A stretch of 64,000 nucleotides of DNA from UBA7236 sp964463165 (GTDB lineage: Bacteria; Bacteroidota; Bacteroidia; Chitinophagales; BACL12). Where the stretch lies: assembly GCA_964463165.1 (NCBI GenBank), contig CAYXBK010000004.1:1-64000 (forward strand). The letters run 5' to 3'. A model generated the notes under the pieces. That model made no database searches, was not told the origin of the DNA, and saw only the letters and a list, made by a program, of their open reading frames with translations. Shown here one piece after another: positions 18,489 through 28,500 of this stretch. A program made the translations under genes and the position numbers. How positions within the stretch are numbered: the first letter of the stretch is position 1; each line of letters opens with the position of its first letter.

Positions 18489-18600
18489 AACGTATTTCGC
18501 AGAATGAGCAGGCAATAGTACGCAAATTATATTTCATTTTGTCAGGTATGTATGGCCGGCAAAATGAGCAAAAATGAATTCCAATAAAATAAATCCGAAT

Positions 18601-18978
18601 TTATTCAGGTTGTGCAGATACCGGAACAAAAAAACTTCCGTTCATTTTCACACATTGTCCGACCTGCAAAGTTGTTGTACTCCCCCCTTTAAATGTCATC
18701 ATTCCGTTCGATGTTACTTTTGCACCGTTTGAAAACATGACATCCGTTTTCAGATCAGATGCTTTTCCGTCTTTCACCATATACACTTTCCCATTTGTAA
18801 AATATACACAACCCTCGGGTGCCATTTCTGAAATTGTAAGTATCAGATTCTTGTCCAGATGAAAGCCGGCTGTGGTTTTATTTTGAACAGGGGTATTGTT
18901 TGAACCGGTCGCAGGTTCCTGACTGTAAACTGCAACAACCATCATTGATATGGCAAGCAGGCTAATGAATTTTCTCAT
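18601..18978 (-). CDS. Small secreted DUF6799-like protein
   Basis: A 125-residue exported protein. The signal peptide ends near VAVYSQ. Residues about 50-120 show the short two-repeat pattern of DUF6799, with a GK-x-Y-M-V-K-DGK segment (NGKVYMVKDGKASDL) followed by FSNGAKVTSNGMMTFKGG and a closing VGQCVKMNG. The family is small, periplasmic or outer-membrane-exposed and of unknown function. It lies 113 bases after nothing on its strand, so it probably has its own promoter. Confidence 0.65.
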   Translation of the reverse strand: MRKFISLLAISMMVVAVYSQEPATGSNNTPVQNKTTAGFHLDKNLILTISEMAPEGCVYFTNGKVYMVKDGKASDLKTDVMFSNGAKVTSNGMMTFKGGSTTTLQVGQCVKMNGSFFVPVSAQPE

Positions 18979-19422
18979 ACCCTTTTTTATCTAAAACACA
19001 ACTCAAATTAAATACCCGGGTATATGCAGTCTGCTAAATCGTTGACAATGAATAATCCACAAAACAAGTCCGGAAATTCGTTGTTTTTTGATTGAGGAAT
19101 TTCAGCCACTCTTGTTGAACTTATCACCCCGGTTTCCTACCGATTGTTTACAAGAAACTTCTTGTCTCACAAATTCCTCATGTTATGGTTTTACCATCGC
19201 CGGGCAGTGTTCAACCGGATTAAAATCATAAGTAATCAGGAATTGCCCGGTTTGTATATAATTTTCATTTTCAGGTTCAATACTATCGGAATGAAAAAAA
19301 GATAGCCGTACAAAATGAATGAGGAGAAATATTACCGTCAATAAATCATGCTGGAAAATCAATTAAAAATGCAGGAGCCGGATCAACCGCTCAAATAAAT
19401 AATTTGATCTTTTAAACAGTTA
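18979..19422. other. Gene-free region
   Basis: I see no gene, tandem repeat or clear structured RNA. There is a short palindrome TACCCGGGTA near 19011. The remainder is AT-rich and unremarkable. Confidence 0.5.
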
Positions 19423-20088
19423 TTAGAGTACGGCAGCAGCCTTTCTGATATCCTTATTTTCGAAAATAATTTTCGTATCTCCTTTTAATCCGGTTTCCGT
19501 CATCACTTTTGCAAGGTCAACAGAAGTGATGCCGCCATTGGGATAAATTTTAGAAAGAAAAGGTTTATACAAAACACGCATAACTTTATATAATAGATTT
19601 GGTTCTTTTCTTTTTGCAACCGGATAAATATATGCAGGACGGAAAATATGTAAGCCTGTAAATTGCAAACCGATAAGGTAATTTTCTGCGATCCCTTTAT
19701 CCTGTGCAAACATCAGTTTACTTTTCTCCGACTGATCGGCACCGGCCCCGCTTAAAAAACAAAATCTTGTTTCCGCATTTTGTTTGCGCAGCATATCTGC
19801 AAATGCTTTTGTATAATCCACTGTTATTTTTCTGAATTCTTCTCTCCCAACCGCACCGGTATATACCCCGATACAAAAAAAGCAGACCTGCTGATCTTTA
19901 AAATAATCTGCGATCGGATTAAAATTCAAAAAATCATCATGCAAAACCTCCGTTAATTTCGGATGCGTAATACCCGACGGTTTGCGTGCAATTGAAGTAA
20001 TGCGGTTCACTTCAGGATGCTGTAAACAATTTTCGAGAATGAGTTTGCCGATCATGCCGCTTGCTCCGGTAATAATTACATTTTTCAT
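19423..20088 (-). CDS. NAD(P)-binding Rossmann protein (TIP30/HTATIP2-like epimerase family)
   Basis: A 221-residue soluble protein of the atypical short-chain dehydrogenase type. The N-terminal nucleotide-binding motif is GASGMIGK (residues 7-14). RKPSGITHP follows the second strand, CFFCIGVYTGAVG the fourth, and FLSGAGADQSEKS stands at the usual active-site strand. The YxxxK catalytic pair of classical SDRs is not obvious; HIFRPAYIYP is the typical family segment near residue 157. Substrate unknown. It is divergent from the PKD/T9SS gene at 20178, which starts 89 bases away. Confidence 0.8.
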   Translation of the reverse strand: MKNVIITGASGMIGKLILENCLQHPEVNRITSIARKPSGITHPKLTEVLHDDFLNFNPIADYFKDQQVCFFCIGVYTGAVGREEFRKITVDYTKAFADMLRKQNAETRFCFLSGAGADQSEKSKLMFAQDKGIAENYLIGLQFTGLHIFRPAYIYPVAKRKEPNLLYKVMRVLYKPFLSKIYPNGGITSVDLAKVMTETGLKGDTKIIFENKDIRKAAAVL

Positions 20089-20177
20089 TTAGGTGGTTTA
20101 CTGTTGGTTGAAAGATAGAAAAAAATTAAAAGCAGTCGCCTAAAAAATCCTAACTTTCGATCAAATTTAAACACGCA

Positions 20178-21986
20178 ATGAAAAGGATATTTTGCTTCCT
20201 GTTCGTATTCAGCTGCATCTCCACACATATTGTTTCGGCACAGGTTTGCGGCACTTGTGCAATTGATTATGGTTTTGTTGTTCCGGGTGTTTACCCTGAT
20301 ACGCTGCCTCCGGCAACAGCCGGCGAATATTATGAAACAGATATCACATTTGTTTTTCCAACTGATACAACAGTTGATGTTGTGGGCACATTGGCATTTC
20401 TGAATTTTCATATTATGGAGCCGGTTGGTGTGCCGTATGGAATGCAGGTTTCAACCAATCTGGGAGATTTTCCCGTTGATTACGACCCGGGCGTTTCAGT
20501 TTACGGCTGCGCCCGTGTTTGTGGAACACCACTTGTTGCCGGCTGGTATGAAGTAACTGTACCGCTTGTGGCAACACTTGAATATCCGGGTGGTGATCAG
20601 GCAACGGAATATAGTTTATTCATTGAAGTGCTTCCTCCGGTTCCGGCAGCGGGCGGAATTATACCGACTGTTTCATTTGGCTGCGAGCCATTAACGGTTG
20701 ATTTTGAAACAAGTATTCACAGTGCAGGTGCGGCGGGATTTACATATACATGGGATTTTGGAAACGGAAATACAAGCACTGCAGAATTTCCACCGACACA
20801 AACATATACTGCAATTGGCGGCCTTCCGACAGATTATATCATTACGCATACGGTTTCAATCGATACGATTGGTTATTCATTGGATTATGTAACTGTTGTT
20901 TCTTCGGGCTGCGATGACTGCACAATTTTCGGATGTACCGGATTGATCGAAAATGAAAAACCGGATTTTTACCTGATCATTGATGCATTGGGAATTAATA
21001 CCGAACCGGGTGTTTCAAATACTTCTCCTCCTGTAACGTTTCCGCTTGGGAATGAACTGGATCCGTTTGCCAGTTATACATTACAGGTAAAAGATGATGA
21101 TGGCGGACTTGCAGGCAGCGATGATAATTGCGGCAGTTTTGATTTTAACGGAGATGATGTGGGAATTTTTTCGATTACAGCGGGTAGCCATGAAGTGGAA
21201 GTCGGCATTTCACACCCTGTAATTGCATATACATTTTATGATACTATTACAGTTTATCCTGCCGTTGAAATTCCTGCAATAAATATAGTTGGAGAAACAA
21301 TTTTTTGCACCGGCGATTCAACAATTTTTAACACAAGCTATAATCCTGAATTAACATATCAATGGTATAAAGATGGTGATGAGATTCCGGGTGCAGACAG
21401 TTCGGAAATTATTGTTTTGGAAACAGGAGTTTATAAATTAATTGTTACCGGTGTTGGCGGATGTAATGCGACATCATCTGAAACATCAATCGAAGTTTTC
21501 GAGCAACCTGCCGTGCCATCAATTATTGCAATTGCAAATGTGTTGAGCACCACTTCCACATGGGATGTGCAATGGTATTATGACGGCGATCCGATTCCGG
21601 GTGCAACTGAAACAAGCTATACGCCGGCAATTGAAGGTATTTACCAGGTGGCTGCTATCAATGGCCCTTGTATTGCATTTTCGAATGAATTGAATTTTAC
21701 TTTCCAGGATGTAATTGAATCTGAGTCAGCAAATGGAATAAAAATTTATCCGAATCCGAATAACGGGATTTTTACTTGTGAATTTAATTTAATGAAGGCA
21801 GAAAATGTTGAATTGCGTTTAGTAAATTTATTGGGAGAAGAAATTATTTCCGCACATCTTGAATCTGCATCAGGAAGTATGATTCAAACATTTAATATCC
21901 AAAATCAGAATCCTGGAATATATTTTTTGATCATGAAAGGTGAATCAGTAAATTATGTAATTAAAGTATCGATGAGTGGCGACTGA
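20178..21986 (+). CDS. Secreted PKD/Ig-like protein with T9SS sorting domain
   Basis: A 602-residue exported protein. The signal peptide ends near HIVSAQ and is followed by a cysteine pair (VCGTCAIDYG). Residues about 155-240 form a PKD-like domain (GFTYTWDFGNGNTSTAEFPP). Residues about 370-510 hold two Ig-like SprB/PKD repeats (YQWYKDGDEIPGADSSEIIV and WYYDGDPIPGATETSYTP). Residues about 520-602 are a T9SS type A sorting domain (IKIYPNPNNGIFTCEF). A surface adhesin or structural role is likely. The stop codon TGA is itself the first copy of a GACTGAA heptad repeat. Confidence 0.85.
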   Translation: MKRIFCFLFVFSCISTHIVSAQVCGTCAIDYGFVVPGVYPDTLPPATAGEYYETDITFVFPTDTTVDVVGTLAFLNFHIMEPVGVPYGMQVSTNLGDFPVDYDPGVSVYGCARVCGTPLVAGWYEVTVPLVATLEYPGGDQATEYSLFIEVLPPVPAAGGIIPTVSFGCEPLTVDFETSIHSAGAAGFTYTWDFGNGNTSTAEFPPTQTYTAIGGLPTDYIITHTVSIDTIGYSLDYVTVVSSGCDDCTIFGCTGLIENEKPDFYLIIDALGINTEPGVSNTSPPVTFPLGNELDPFASYTLQVKDDDGGLAGSDDNCGSFDFNGDDVGIFSITAGSHEVEVGISHPVIAYTFYDTITVYPAVEIPAINIVGETIFCTGDSTIFNTSYNPELTYQWYKDGDEIPGADSSEIIVLETGVYKLIVTGVGGCNATSSETSIEVFEQPAVPSIIAIANVLSTTSTWDVQWYYDGDPIPGATETSYTPAIEGIYQVAAINGPCIAFSNELNFTFQDVIESESANGIKIYPNPNNGIFTCEFNLMKAENVELRLVNLLGEEIISAHLESASGSMIQTFNIQNQNPGIYFLIMKGESVNYVIKVSMSGD

Positions 21987-22058
21987 AGACTGAAGACTGA
22001 AGTCTGAGGACTGAGGACTGATTACCGAGGACTGAAGACTGTGGGCCGCAGACCGTAG
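21983..22058. repeat. Heptad tandem repeat, GACTGAA/GACTGTG
   Basis: About ten copies of a 7-bp unit (GACTGAA, GACTGAG, GACTGTG and drifted forms) starting inside the last codons of the PKD/T9SS gene and reaching almost to the aldehyde dehydrogenase start codon at 22070. Confidence 0.9.
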
Positions 22059-22069
22059 AAAGAACAAAC

Positions 22070-23506
22070 ATGGAACAAAAGTCAAATCATATAAATAAAT
22101 CGCACGACCCCTTCCCTGTTTTAACATACAATGAATTAACAGCTGCGCAACGAAATTATTTTTCTACAAAAGCAACTCTCAGTTATGAATTCAGAATTGC
22201 ACAATTAAAAAAACTGCTTGCACTTGTTGTACAATACGAGGCGAAAATTCTCGAAGCCTTAAAGAAAGATTTAAATAAATCCGAATTCGAAGCCTGGGGT
22301 GTTGAGGCGGGACTGATCCAGACAGATTTAAAATATGTTATTAATCACTTGCATCAATGGATGCGCAATAAAAAAATCCGCACGCCTCTTTTTCATTTTT
22401 ATGCACGAAGTTATATTCAGAAAATTCCTTATGGTGTCACACTCGTCATTTCACCGTGGAATTATCCTTTTCTGCTTGCCATGCGGCCTGCTATTGGCGC
22501 AATAGCAGCAGGCAATACCTGCATAATCAAACCGGGGGAATCTGCTGTGCATACCGCCAAAATTCTTGAAGAATTAATTAATACGCATTTCCCGCCGGAA
22601 TATTTACATGTGATAAATACAAATGGTGCCGGAACAGAGAATTTATTGAAAGAAAAATTCGATTATATTTTTTTTACCGGCGGAACACTGATCGGCAAAA
22701 AAGTGTACGAGGCCGCTGCAAAAAACCTCACGCCTGTTTCCCTCGAATTAGGTGGAAAGAATCCATGTATTATTGCGGGTGATGCGAATTTAAAAATAAG
22801 TGCAGCGAGAATTACCTGGGGAAAATTCAGCAATGCCGGGCAAACATGCGTGGCACCGGATTATGTACTGGTGCATCATTCCATGAAAGATCAATTCTTA
22901 GATCTTGTTGTTCAGAATATCAAATCATTTTTTGGAGATGATCCGAAACGTTCGAATGATTTTGGGCGCATCATAAATAAAAATCATTTCAACCGGATTA
23001 AAAAGCTGATGGATGGGGCAAATATTCTATACGGCGGCGAAACGGATGAAACTGAAAATTATATATCTCCAACTGTGATAGAAATTTCAAATCCTGATGC
23101 AGCGGTGATGCAGGAAGAAATTTTCGGGCCGATATTGCCAATTGTCGTTTATAAAGAAATAGATGAAGTTTTTGATATGATAAACCGGCATCCGGATCCG
23201 CTGGTGCTTTATCTGTTTTCTCAAAACAAATCCCTTATTAAAAAACTTTCCCGCGAAATAAGTTGCGGCGACATGGTGATAAATGAAGTGGTATTACATT
23301 TCGGGAATTTAAAATTCCCGATCGGCGGAAAAGGCACGAGCGGTATCGGAAAATATCAGGGAAAATATTCGTTTGATGAATTCTCTCACAAAAAATCTGT
23401 GATGCATAAATCCTATTTTCCTGAATTGAATGTGCGTTATCCGCCTTATACCACCAAAAAACTAAATTTTTTGAAGTGGTTATTTAAATGGCTCATGAAC
23501 CGTTGA
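22070..23506 (+). CDS. Aldehyde dehydrogenase (ALDH3-like)
   Basis: A 478-residue NAD(P)-dependent aldehyde dehydrogenase that oxidises an aldehyde to a carboxylic acid. Catalytic Cys260 lies in NAGQTCVAPDYV and the general-base Glu226 in SLELGGKNP. The cofactor-binding segment is VISPWNYPFLLAMRPAIGAI, and FTGGTLIGKKV is the Rossmann turn. The lack of an N-terminal extension and the motif FPIGGKGTSGIGKYQGKYSF near the C-terminus resemble the ALDH3 (fatty/aromatic aldehyde) group. Substrate not determined. The hydrophobic basic C-terminus (FLKWLFKWLMNR) could attach it to the membrane, as in some ALDH3 enzymes. Confidence 0.93.
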   Translation: MEQKSNHINKSHDPFPVLTYNELTAAQRNYFSTKATLSYEFRIAQLKKLLALVVQYEAKILEALKKDLNKSEFEAWGVEAGLIQTDLKYVINHLHQWMRNKKIRTPLFHFYARSYIQKIPYGVTLVISPWNYPFLLAMRPAIGAIAAGNTCIIKPGESAVHTAKILEELINTHFPPEYLHVINTNGAGTENLLKEKFDYIFFTGGTLIGKKVYEAAAKNLTPVSLELGGKNPCIIAGDANLKISAARITWGKFSNAGQTCVAPDYVLVHHSMKDQFLDLVVQNIKSFFGDDPKRSNDFGRIINKNHFNRIKKLMDGANILYGGETDETENYISPTVIEISNPDAAVMQEEIFGPILPIVVYKEIDEVFDMINRHPDPLVLYLFSQNKSLIKKLSREISCGDMVINEVVLHFGNLKFPIGGKGTSGIGKYQGKYSFDEFSHKKSVMHKSYFPELNVRYPPYTTKKLNFLKWLFKWLMNR

Positions 23507-23659
23507 TTGGCGAACCGTTTTCCGACTGGTTATACTTTAAGACTGTTGATACATTGCCTTTGTCTGAATAAAAAACTGAACGCAATCTAAAACCTGCAGT
23601 TCGGTATCAGATTAGGCGGCTCTGTTTATTTTCCTAACTTCGCAACCAAAGCATACTGC

Positions 23660-24874
23660 ATGCATGAACTAGCCAAACGTATAGCAAACCTCGACGAATC
23701 AGCTACAATCCGCATGGCACAGCTGAGCCGCGAGCTCAAACGACAAGGAAAAGACATTATTGACCTCAGTCTCGGGGAACCGGATTTCATTACTCCGCTG
23801 CATATCAGAGAAGCTGCGAAAAAGGCAATTGATGATGGTTATACGCATTATACACCAGTTGCAGGTTATCTCGATGTGAGAGAAACCATTTCGAGAAAAT
23901 TTAAAAGAGATAATAATCTTGACTACAGCCCTGATGAAATTGTGATCTCAACCGGTGCAAAGCAATCCATCATCAATGCTGTTTTATGTCTGGTGAATCC
24001 CGGTGATGAAGTAATTCTTCCAAAACCTTTTTGGGTGAGTTATGGCGCAATGGCACAATTAGCAGAAGGAAAAATTGTGGAAATACCTACAAGTATTGAA
24101 ACGGATTTTAAGATTACACCCGAACAACTTGAAAATGCAATTACACCTAAAAGCAAACTGATTATTTTTTCTTCACCATGCAATCCCACGGGTACCGTTT
24201 ATACAAAAGGTGAATTATATGAACTTGCTTTGGTTGTTGCCAAACACAAAGATCTTTATATCATCAGCGATGAAATTTATGAGCATATTAATTTTTTAAG
24301 TCATCATGAAAGCATTGCGCAATTTGATTTTATTAAAGACAGAGTGATCACTGTGAACGGTTTATCAAAAGCATTTGCAATGACGGGCTGGCGGCTTGGT
24401 TATATCGGAGCGCCAAAATGGATCGCGAAAGCATGTGATAAAATTCAGGGGCAATATACATCGGCAACATGCAGCATTACGCAAAGGGCAACCATAGCAG
24501 CATTGGACGGCGACCTGAAACCCACAATGGAAATGAAAGCCGCATTTTTGCGCAGGCGTGATCTCGTATATAAATTATTATCAGAAATTGAGGGGATCAA
24601 AATAAATATTCCGCATGGTGCATTTTATTTCTTCCCGGAAATCAGCAATTATTTCGGCACCACATATAATGATCAGGTGATTCGCACTGCTGATGATCTT
24701 GCCATGTATTTATTGCATGAAGCAAATATTTCCGTTGTAACAGGCAGCGCATTCGGTGATGATAATTGTATACGGTTGAGTTATGCAACAAGTGATGATA
24801 AATTAATTGAAGCAATGCGCCGCATGAAATCTGCTCTGGAAAAATTAATTGTTTCTTCAAAAACTTTGGCTTAA
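23660..24874 (+). CDS. PLP-dependent class I aminotransferase (aspartate aminotransferase type)
   Basis: A 404-residue class I/II aminotransferase moving amino groups between an amino acid and a 2-oxoacid. The PLP lysine is Lys237 in NGLSKAFAMTGWRLGY. Other markers are SLGEPDFITP (substrate loop), STGAKQSIINAV, SSPCNPTGTVY and ISDEIYEH; FGDDNCIRLSYA holds the arginine that binds the carboxylate. These fit the AspC Ib subgroup. The exact substrate (aspartate, tyrosine or alanine) cannot be told by eye. Its TAA stop overlaps the next gene's ATG as TAATG, so the two are translated together. Confidence 0.92.
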   Translation: MHELAKRIANLDESATIRMAQLSRELKRQGKDIIDLSLGEPDFITPLHIREAAKKAIDDGYTHYTPVAGYLDVRETISRKFKRDNNLDYSPDEIVISTGAKQSIINAVLCLVNPGDEVILPKPFWVSYGAMAQLAEGKIVEIPTSIETDFKITPEQLENAITPKSKLIIFSSPCNPTGTVYTKGELYELALVVAKHKDLYIISDEIYEHINFLSHHESIAQFDFIKDRVITVNGLSKAFAMTGWRLGYIGAPKWIAKACDKIQGQYTSATCSITQRATIAALDGDLKPTMEMKAAFLRRRDLVYKLLSEIEGIKINIPHGAFYFFPEISNYFGTTYNDQVIRTADDLAMYLLHEANISVVTGSAFGDDNCIRLSYATSDDKLIEAMRRMKSALEKLIVSSKTLA

Positions 24875-25863
24875 TGCTCCAGCGTGCAGAATTAGAAAGT
24901 TTATTTCAGCAGTTTGAAAAATTAAAGGTCGTGATCATCGGTGATGTGATGCTCGATAAATATGTTTACGGCCATACCGACCGCATATCACCTGAAGCGC
25001 CCGTTCCAGTGGTGAATGTAGATAAAATTGAAGGGCGGCTCGGCGGTGCTGCAAATGTTGCAATGAATATAAAAGCGATGGGCGCTACGCCGTTCATTGT
25101 TTCGGTAACAGGTTTTGATAAAGACGGATCTGAAATACACGAATTATTTGTGCAGAATAAAATCAGCACAAAATACCTGATTGAAGCACCGGGAAGAATC
25201 ACATCTTCAAAAACAAGGGTGCTTGCAAAAAATCAGCAGATGATCCGCCTCGATTTGGAAACAACGGAAGATATCAGCGGGAAAATTGAAAATTCTGTTT
25301 TACAATTAACGAAAGACCTGATCGAAACTGAAAAGCCGGATGTTTTGATTTTTGAAGATTATAATAAAGGTACGCTCACGGAAAGAATCATCAAGGAAAT
25401 AACCGGGCTTTGTAAAACACACCATATTCCAGTAGCTGTTGATCCGAAAAAGAAAAATTTTTTCGCATACAGGGATTGTAATCTATTCAAACCCAATCTT
25501 CGAGAGATCAGGGAAAGCCTGAATCATCAGTTTGATGAATTAAAAAGCGAAGAATTACATCATGCTGCAAATAAATTACGTGAGAAATTAAATCATCAGA
25601 TCACCATGCTTACACTTGGTGAACATGGCATGTATATGCAAACTGCAGATCAGCATTTACATGTTCCGGCTCATATCAGAAATATTGCGGACGTTTCAGG
25701 CGCAGGCGACACGGTTATCAGCATTGCGGCATTATGCCTCGCAGCAAAAACGGATCTGCAGGTAATGGCTGCTTTATCAAATCTTGCAGGCGGGCTTGTC
25801 TGCGAATACGCAGGTGTAATACCGGTTGATAAAATGCGTTTGATGGAAGAAGCGATGAAATAG
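24874..25863 (+). CDS. rfaE1: D-glycero-beta-D-manno-heptose-7-phosphate kinase
   Basis: A 329-residue PfkB-family kinase equal to the first half of HldE. It phosphorylates heptose 7-phosphate at C1 on the way to ADP-heptose for lipopolysaccharide. Family marks are VVIIGDVMLDKYVYGHTDRI, ISPEAPVPVV, GRLGGAANVAMNIKAMGA and the catalytic DVSGAGDTVIS with Asp279. The cytidylyltransferase half of HldE is absent, as in Bacteroidota where it is often a separate gene. Translation is coupled to the upstream aminotransferase by a TAATG overlap. The stop is TAG, followed at once by the GTATTGG heptad repeat. Confidence 0.93.
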   Translation: MLQRAELESLFQQFEKLKVVIIGDVMLDKYVYGHTDRISPEAPVPVVNVDKIEGRLGGAANVAMNIKAMGATPFIVSVTGFDKDGSEIHELFVQNKISTKYLIEAPGRITSSKTRVLAKNQQMIRLDLETTEDISGKIENSVLQLTKDLIETEKPDVLIFEDYNKGTLTERIIKEITGLCKTHHIPVAVDPKKKNFFAYRDCNLFKPNLREIRESLNHQFDELKSEELHHAANKLREKLNHQITMLTLGEHGMYMQTADQHLHVPAHIRNIADVSGAGDTVISIAALCLAAKTDLQVMAALSNLAGGLVCEYAGVIPVDKMRLMEEAMK

Positions 25864-25930
25864 ATTTGAGTATTGGGTATTGAGCATTGTGTATTGCGTA
25901 TTGGGTATTGGGTGTTGAGATTTGAGATAC
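25862..25930. repeat. Heptad tandem repeat, GTATTGG/GTATTGA
   Basis: About nine copies of a 7-bp unit of the form GTATTGR or GCATTGT, starting at the end of rfaE1 and running toward the membrane-protein gene at 25979. TGA occurs in many copies on the plus strand. Confidence 0.88.
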
Positions 25931-25978
25931 TTCCGACTTAATTATATATAAATTTCTCCTGTTTCTAAACACACATGC

Positions 25979-26647
25979 ATGAAATCAAATATTTATTTCC
26001 GATTCATGACAGAGAATTCAAATGAAAAACTCTGTTTAATTATGAATGATGAAAAGGAGCATGTCAGCATGCGCCTTGCGGCAATTTGGGAATTGAATAA
26101 TCGGGATGCTTCCGCTTTGGTTGACCCGGCTACAGAAAATCATCTCGAACAAATACTTGCAAAAAGGAACAGGGAAGCAGAGGAAAATCTGCGTGAAGCA
26201 TTTGCAGCAGATACTGTCGTTCCTTCAAAAATTAAATGGGCAGCGACATGCATTTATGTCACATTAATTTTTCAGCTTATTTATTATGCGATAATTTATA
26301 AAACATTTGGTGATATTTTTTTCAATTCCCTCGTTACAAGCGGGATAGCGATCGGTATTGCTGTTTCGATATTATTTGCGCATTATGTGCGTGCGGGAAA
26401 GAAATGGCCGCGGATCGTTTACCTTGTGCTGACGGTTCTGTCCATATATTTTGTCTATATCGGAATTGTTAGTGCAAGCACTTTAATAGGAAGAATGTCG
26501 AATATGGCATATTTTCAAATTATATTCATCATCTTCCAATTCTGCCTGCGGATCGGAACATTAGTATTGCTGTTCAGTGCAGAAGCAAATCAATTTTATC
26601 GTTTCGGAAATACAAAATCAACAAGTGATTCGATTGATCAGATTTGA
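25979..26647 (+). CDS. Hypothetical membrane protein with four transmembrane segments
   Basis: A 222-residue protein I do not recognise. Its N-terminal third (about 1-78) is soluble and helical (RLAAIWELNNRDAS, then KRNREAEENLREAFAAD). It is followed by four hydrophobic segments at about 83-103, 115-140, 146-170 and 180-205, and a short polar tail. Another possible start is the Met at codon 10 (26006). The four-span arrangement resembles membrane proteins annotated only as uncharacterised in Bacteroidota. It stands alone. Confidence 0.65.
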   Translation: MKSNIYFRFMTENSNEKLCLIMNDEKEHVSMRLAAIWELNNRDASALVDPATENHLEQILAKRNREAEENLREAFAADTVVPSKIKWAATCIYVTLIFQLIYYAIIYKTFGDIFFNSLVTSGIAIGIAVSILFAHYVRAGKKWPRIVYLVLTVLSIYFVYIGIVSASTLIGRMSNMAYFQIIFIIFQFCLRIGTLVLLFSAEANQFYRFGNTKSTSDSIDQI

Positions 26648-27111
26648 ATTGAAATTAATTTACTGCGGCAATTCAATTTAAATAGAGATACAGAATTGAA
26701 TCCACCAAAATCAATATAATTAATCTTTTGCTCTTCCGGAGTAAGTAGTTCCTGCTGTATTATTCTACCGATATTTTGTCCCTAAAGTACATTCATGCAC
26801 TCTCAACTGTTATCATCATCAAAATATATTTTCTATTTAAACAACAGCACACATTAAAATTCTTCTAAAATAAAATGCTGGTTAATGGTATCCGTAAAGC
26901 CTGCATCCGGAGGCATGAAATATTGGTAGAAAATTTAACATGCCGCGACCCGCTCCGTAGGTGCGGAATATGATCCAGGCATTAATAAAAAATATATATC
27001 TGGTAATTCGAGTAAAAATTTCTGTGTTTGAACCTCGTTCAGGCCTGCCTGCTTTTCGCAGGGTTTGCAACCACTGAACGGGTGCATCTCCTTTCTCCTT
27101 CCTCCTCCCTC
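26648..27111. other. Gene-free region
   Basis: No gene supported. It contains a small dyad around CCGCTCCGTAGGTGCGG (about 26949) and the nested hairpin listed at 27033-27083, then a pyrimidine-rich CTCCTTTCTCCTTCCTCC tract ending at the permease stop codon. Confidence 0.5.
27033..27083. repeat. Nested inverted repeat around GCCTGCTTTTCGCAGGG
   Basis: An outer pair, CGTTCAG and CTGAACG, encloses an inner hairpin CCTGC-TTTTC-GCAGG. The inner core GCCTGCTTTTCGCAGGGTTT is shared exactly with a similar nested structure at 54437-54570. Confidence 0.7.
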
Positions 27112-28383
27112 CTATTTCGACCGAATCGCTTCCACCGGATCCATCCTTGAAGCAGTAATTGCGGGAATAATTCCTGCTATAATTCCCAATGCAATGGAGA
27201 TTGTCATTCCGATTAAAACATTTTGCAATGATAAAATAAATCCGAAACCTGTGGCTTTATCGGCCCCGAGCATCACAAGCCAGACAAGCAATAATCCTAT
27301 TGCACAACCGATCAGGGATAAAATGATGGCTTCAATTAAAAATTCAAGAAGTATTAAATAATTCTTTGCACCGATGGCTTTTTTAATTCCGATAATATTC
27401 GTTCGTTCTTTTACACTGACGAACATAATATTCGCGATTCCGAATCCGCCGACGAGAATACTGAAACCCCCGATAATAAATCCGACGAGATTTAATACAC
27501 CGAACATACTGTCGAGTGCATCTGCGGCAAGTGTCACTTCATTTACCGCAAAATCATTTTCTTCCACCGGTTTTAAATTGCGTGCATTGCGCATCAGCGG
27601 ATAAATTTCATCTTTAATTTCACTTGCCGTAACGCCGTCTTTCGGCAGCACTTCAATCACGGGGTCGATCATCGGGCTGTTCATATCAACAATTCTGCGG
27701 ATATAATTAAACGGAATAATGATCGTATTATCATTGGAAATATCAATAATACTTTCGCCTTCTTTTTCCAATACACCGATCACTTTCATTTTATAGCCGG
27801 AATTAAATTCACGCATCCAGATATATTTTCCAACCGGATTAATATTCGGTGGAAATAATTTCTCTGCTACTTCATAACCTAAAATTGCAACAGGCGATCC
27901 GCCGTTCGATTCATTCGGTGTAAAATATCTTCCCTCTTTAAAATTCAATGCATAAATCTGATCATAATGTTCGGTCACACCACTCACATTCACATTTTGC
28001 AAATTATTGCTGAGATATTTTACTTCATCGCTCATCAGCCAAACCTCAATATTTACCGCTTTTGCGGATTCGAGTTTTTCATTCAGCAATTTATATTCGG
28101 CATAATTCATTGTGGGCCGTTTCATATAATCCCACCAGGCATATTCTTCACCGCCGAAACTCCATGGCCATCTCTGGATATACAACATCTCCGTACCTAA
28201 TTTACTCAGGCCCGATTCCATATTGCGCTTGAGGGAATCAACAGCACTGAGCACGGCGATAATGCAAAAAATTCCGATCGTTACGCCTAATAACGACAGG
28301 AATGTGCGCAGTTTATTATTGCGCAATTCCTGAAATACGAGGGAAATGGTTTCCGCTATGGTTCTGAATACAACGCCGAACAT
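27112..28383 (-). CDS. MacB/FtsX-type ABC transporter permease
   Basis: A 423-residue permease of the MacB family. These proteins use ATPase power to extrude substrates or move lipoproteins across the envelope. It has an N-terminal transmembrane helix (about 20-45, LSLLGVTIGIFCIIAVLS), a periplasmic MacB_PCD domain (about 45-265), and three C-terminal helices (about 300-410) with the FtsX pattern VKERTNIIGIKKAIGAKNY and PAITASRMDPVEAIR at the end. I start at the ATG at 28383, which has a GGAGG sequence seven bases ahead; the frame continues to a TTG. A matching ATPase lies at 32874-33602, not adjacent. The substrate is unknown. Confidence 0.9.
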   Translation of the reverse strand: MFGVVFRTIAETISLVFQELRNNKLRTFLSLLGVTIGIFCIIAVLSAVDSLKRNMESGLSKLGTEMLYIQRWPWSFGGEEYAWWDYMKRPTMNYAEYKLLNEKLESAKAVNIEVWLMSDEVKYLSNNLQNVNVSGVTEHYDQIYALNFKEGRYFTPNESNGGSPVAILGYEVAEKLFPPNINPVGKYIWMREFNSGYKMKVIGVLEKEGESIIDISNDNTIIIPFNYIRRIVDMNSPMIDPVIEVLPKDGVTASEIKDEIYPLMRNARNLKPVEENDFAVNEVTLAADALDSMFGVLNLVGFIIGGFSILVGGFGIANIMFVSVKERTNIIGIKKAIGAKNYLILLEFLIEAIILSLIGCAIGLLLVWLVMLGADKATGFGFILSLQNVLIGMTISIALGIIAGIIPAITASRMDPVEAIRSK

Positions 28384-28414
28384 AATATCCTCCAAAGATA
28401 TTTGAATGTTTCCA

Positions 28415-28443
28415 TTGAAATCGTTTCTATTTGGTTAATTTTG
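28415..28443 (+). promoter_or_regulatory. Possible promoter of queA
   Basis: TAATTTTG (28436-28443) is a perfect TAnnTTTG -7 box, with TTG (28415-28417) 18 bases upstream. It lies 57 bases before the queA start codon. The -33 spacing is slightly short. Confidence 0.45.
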
Positions 28444-28500
28444 CGCCTGCTTCAAAAAATATATCCGGAGCGTACAAAAAAATTAAAACCCGTAAGTTTT

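Noticed and set aside
26882..27070. A 62-residue frame on the minus strand
   Set aside because: Codon use and sequence are not protein-like and it runs through the nested hairpin.
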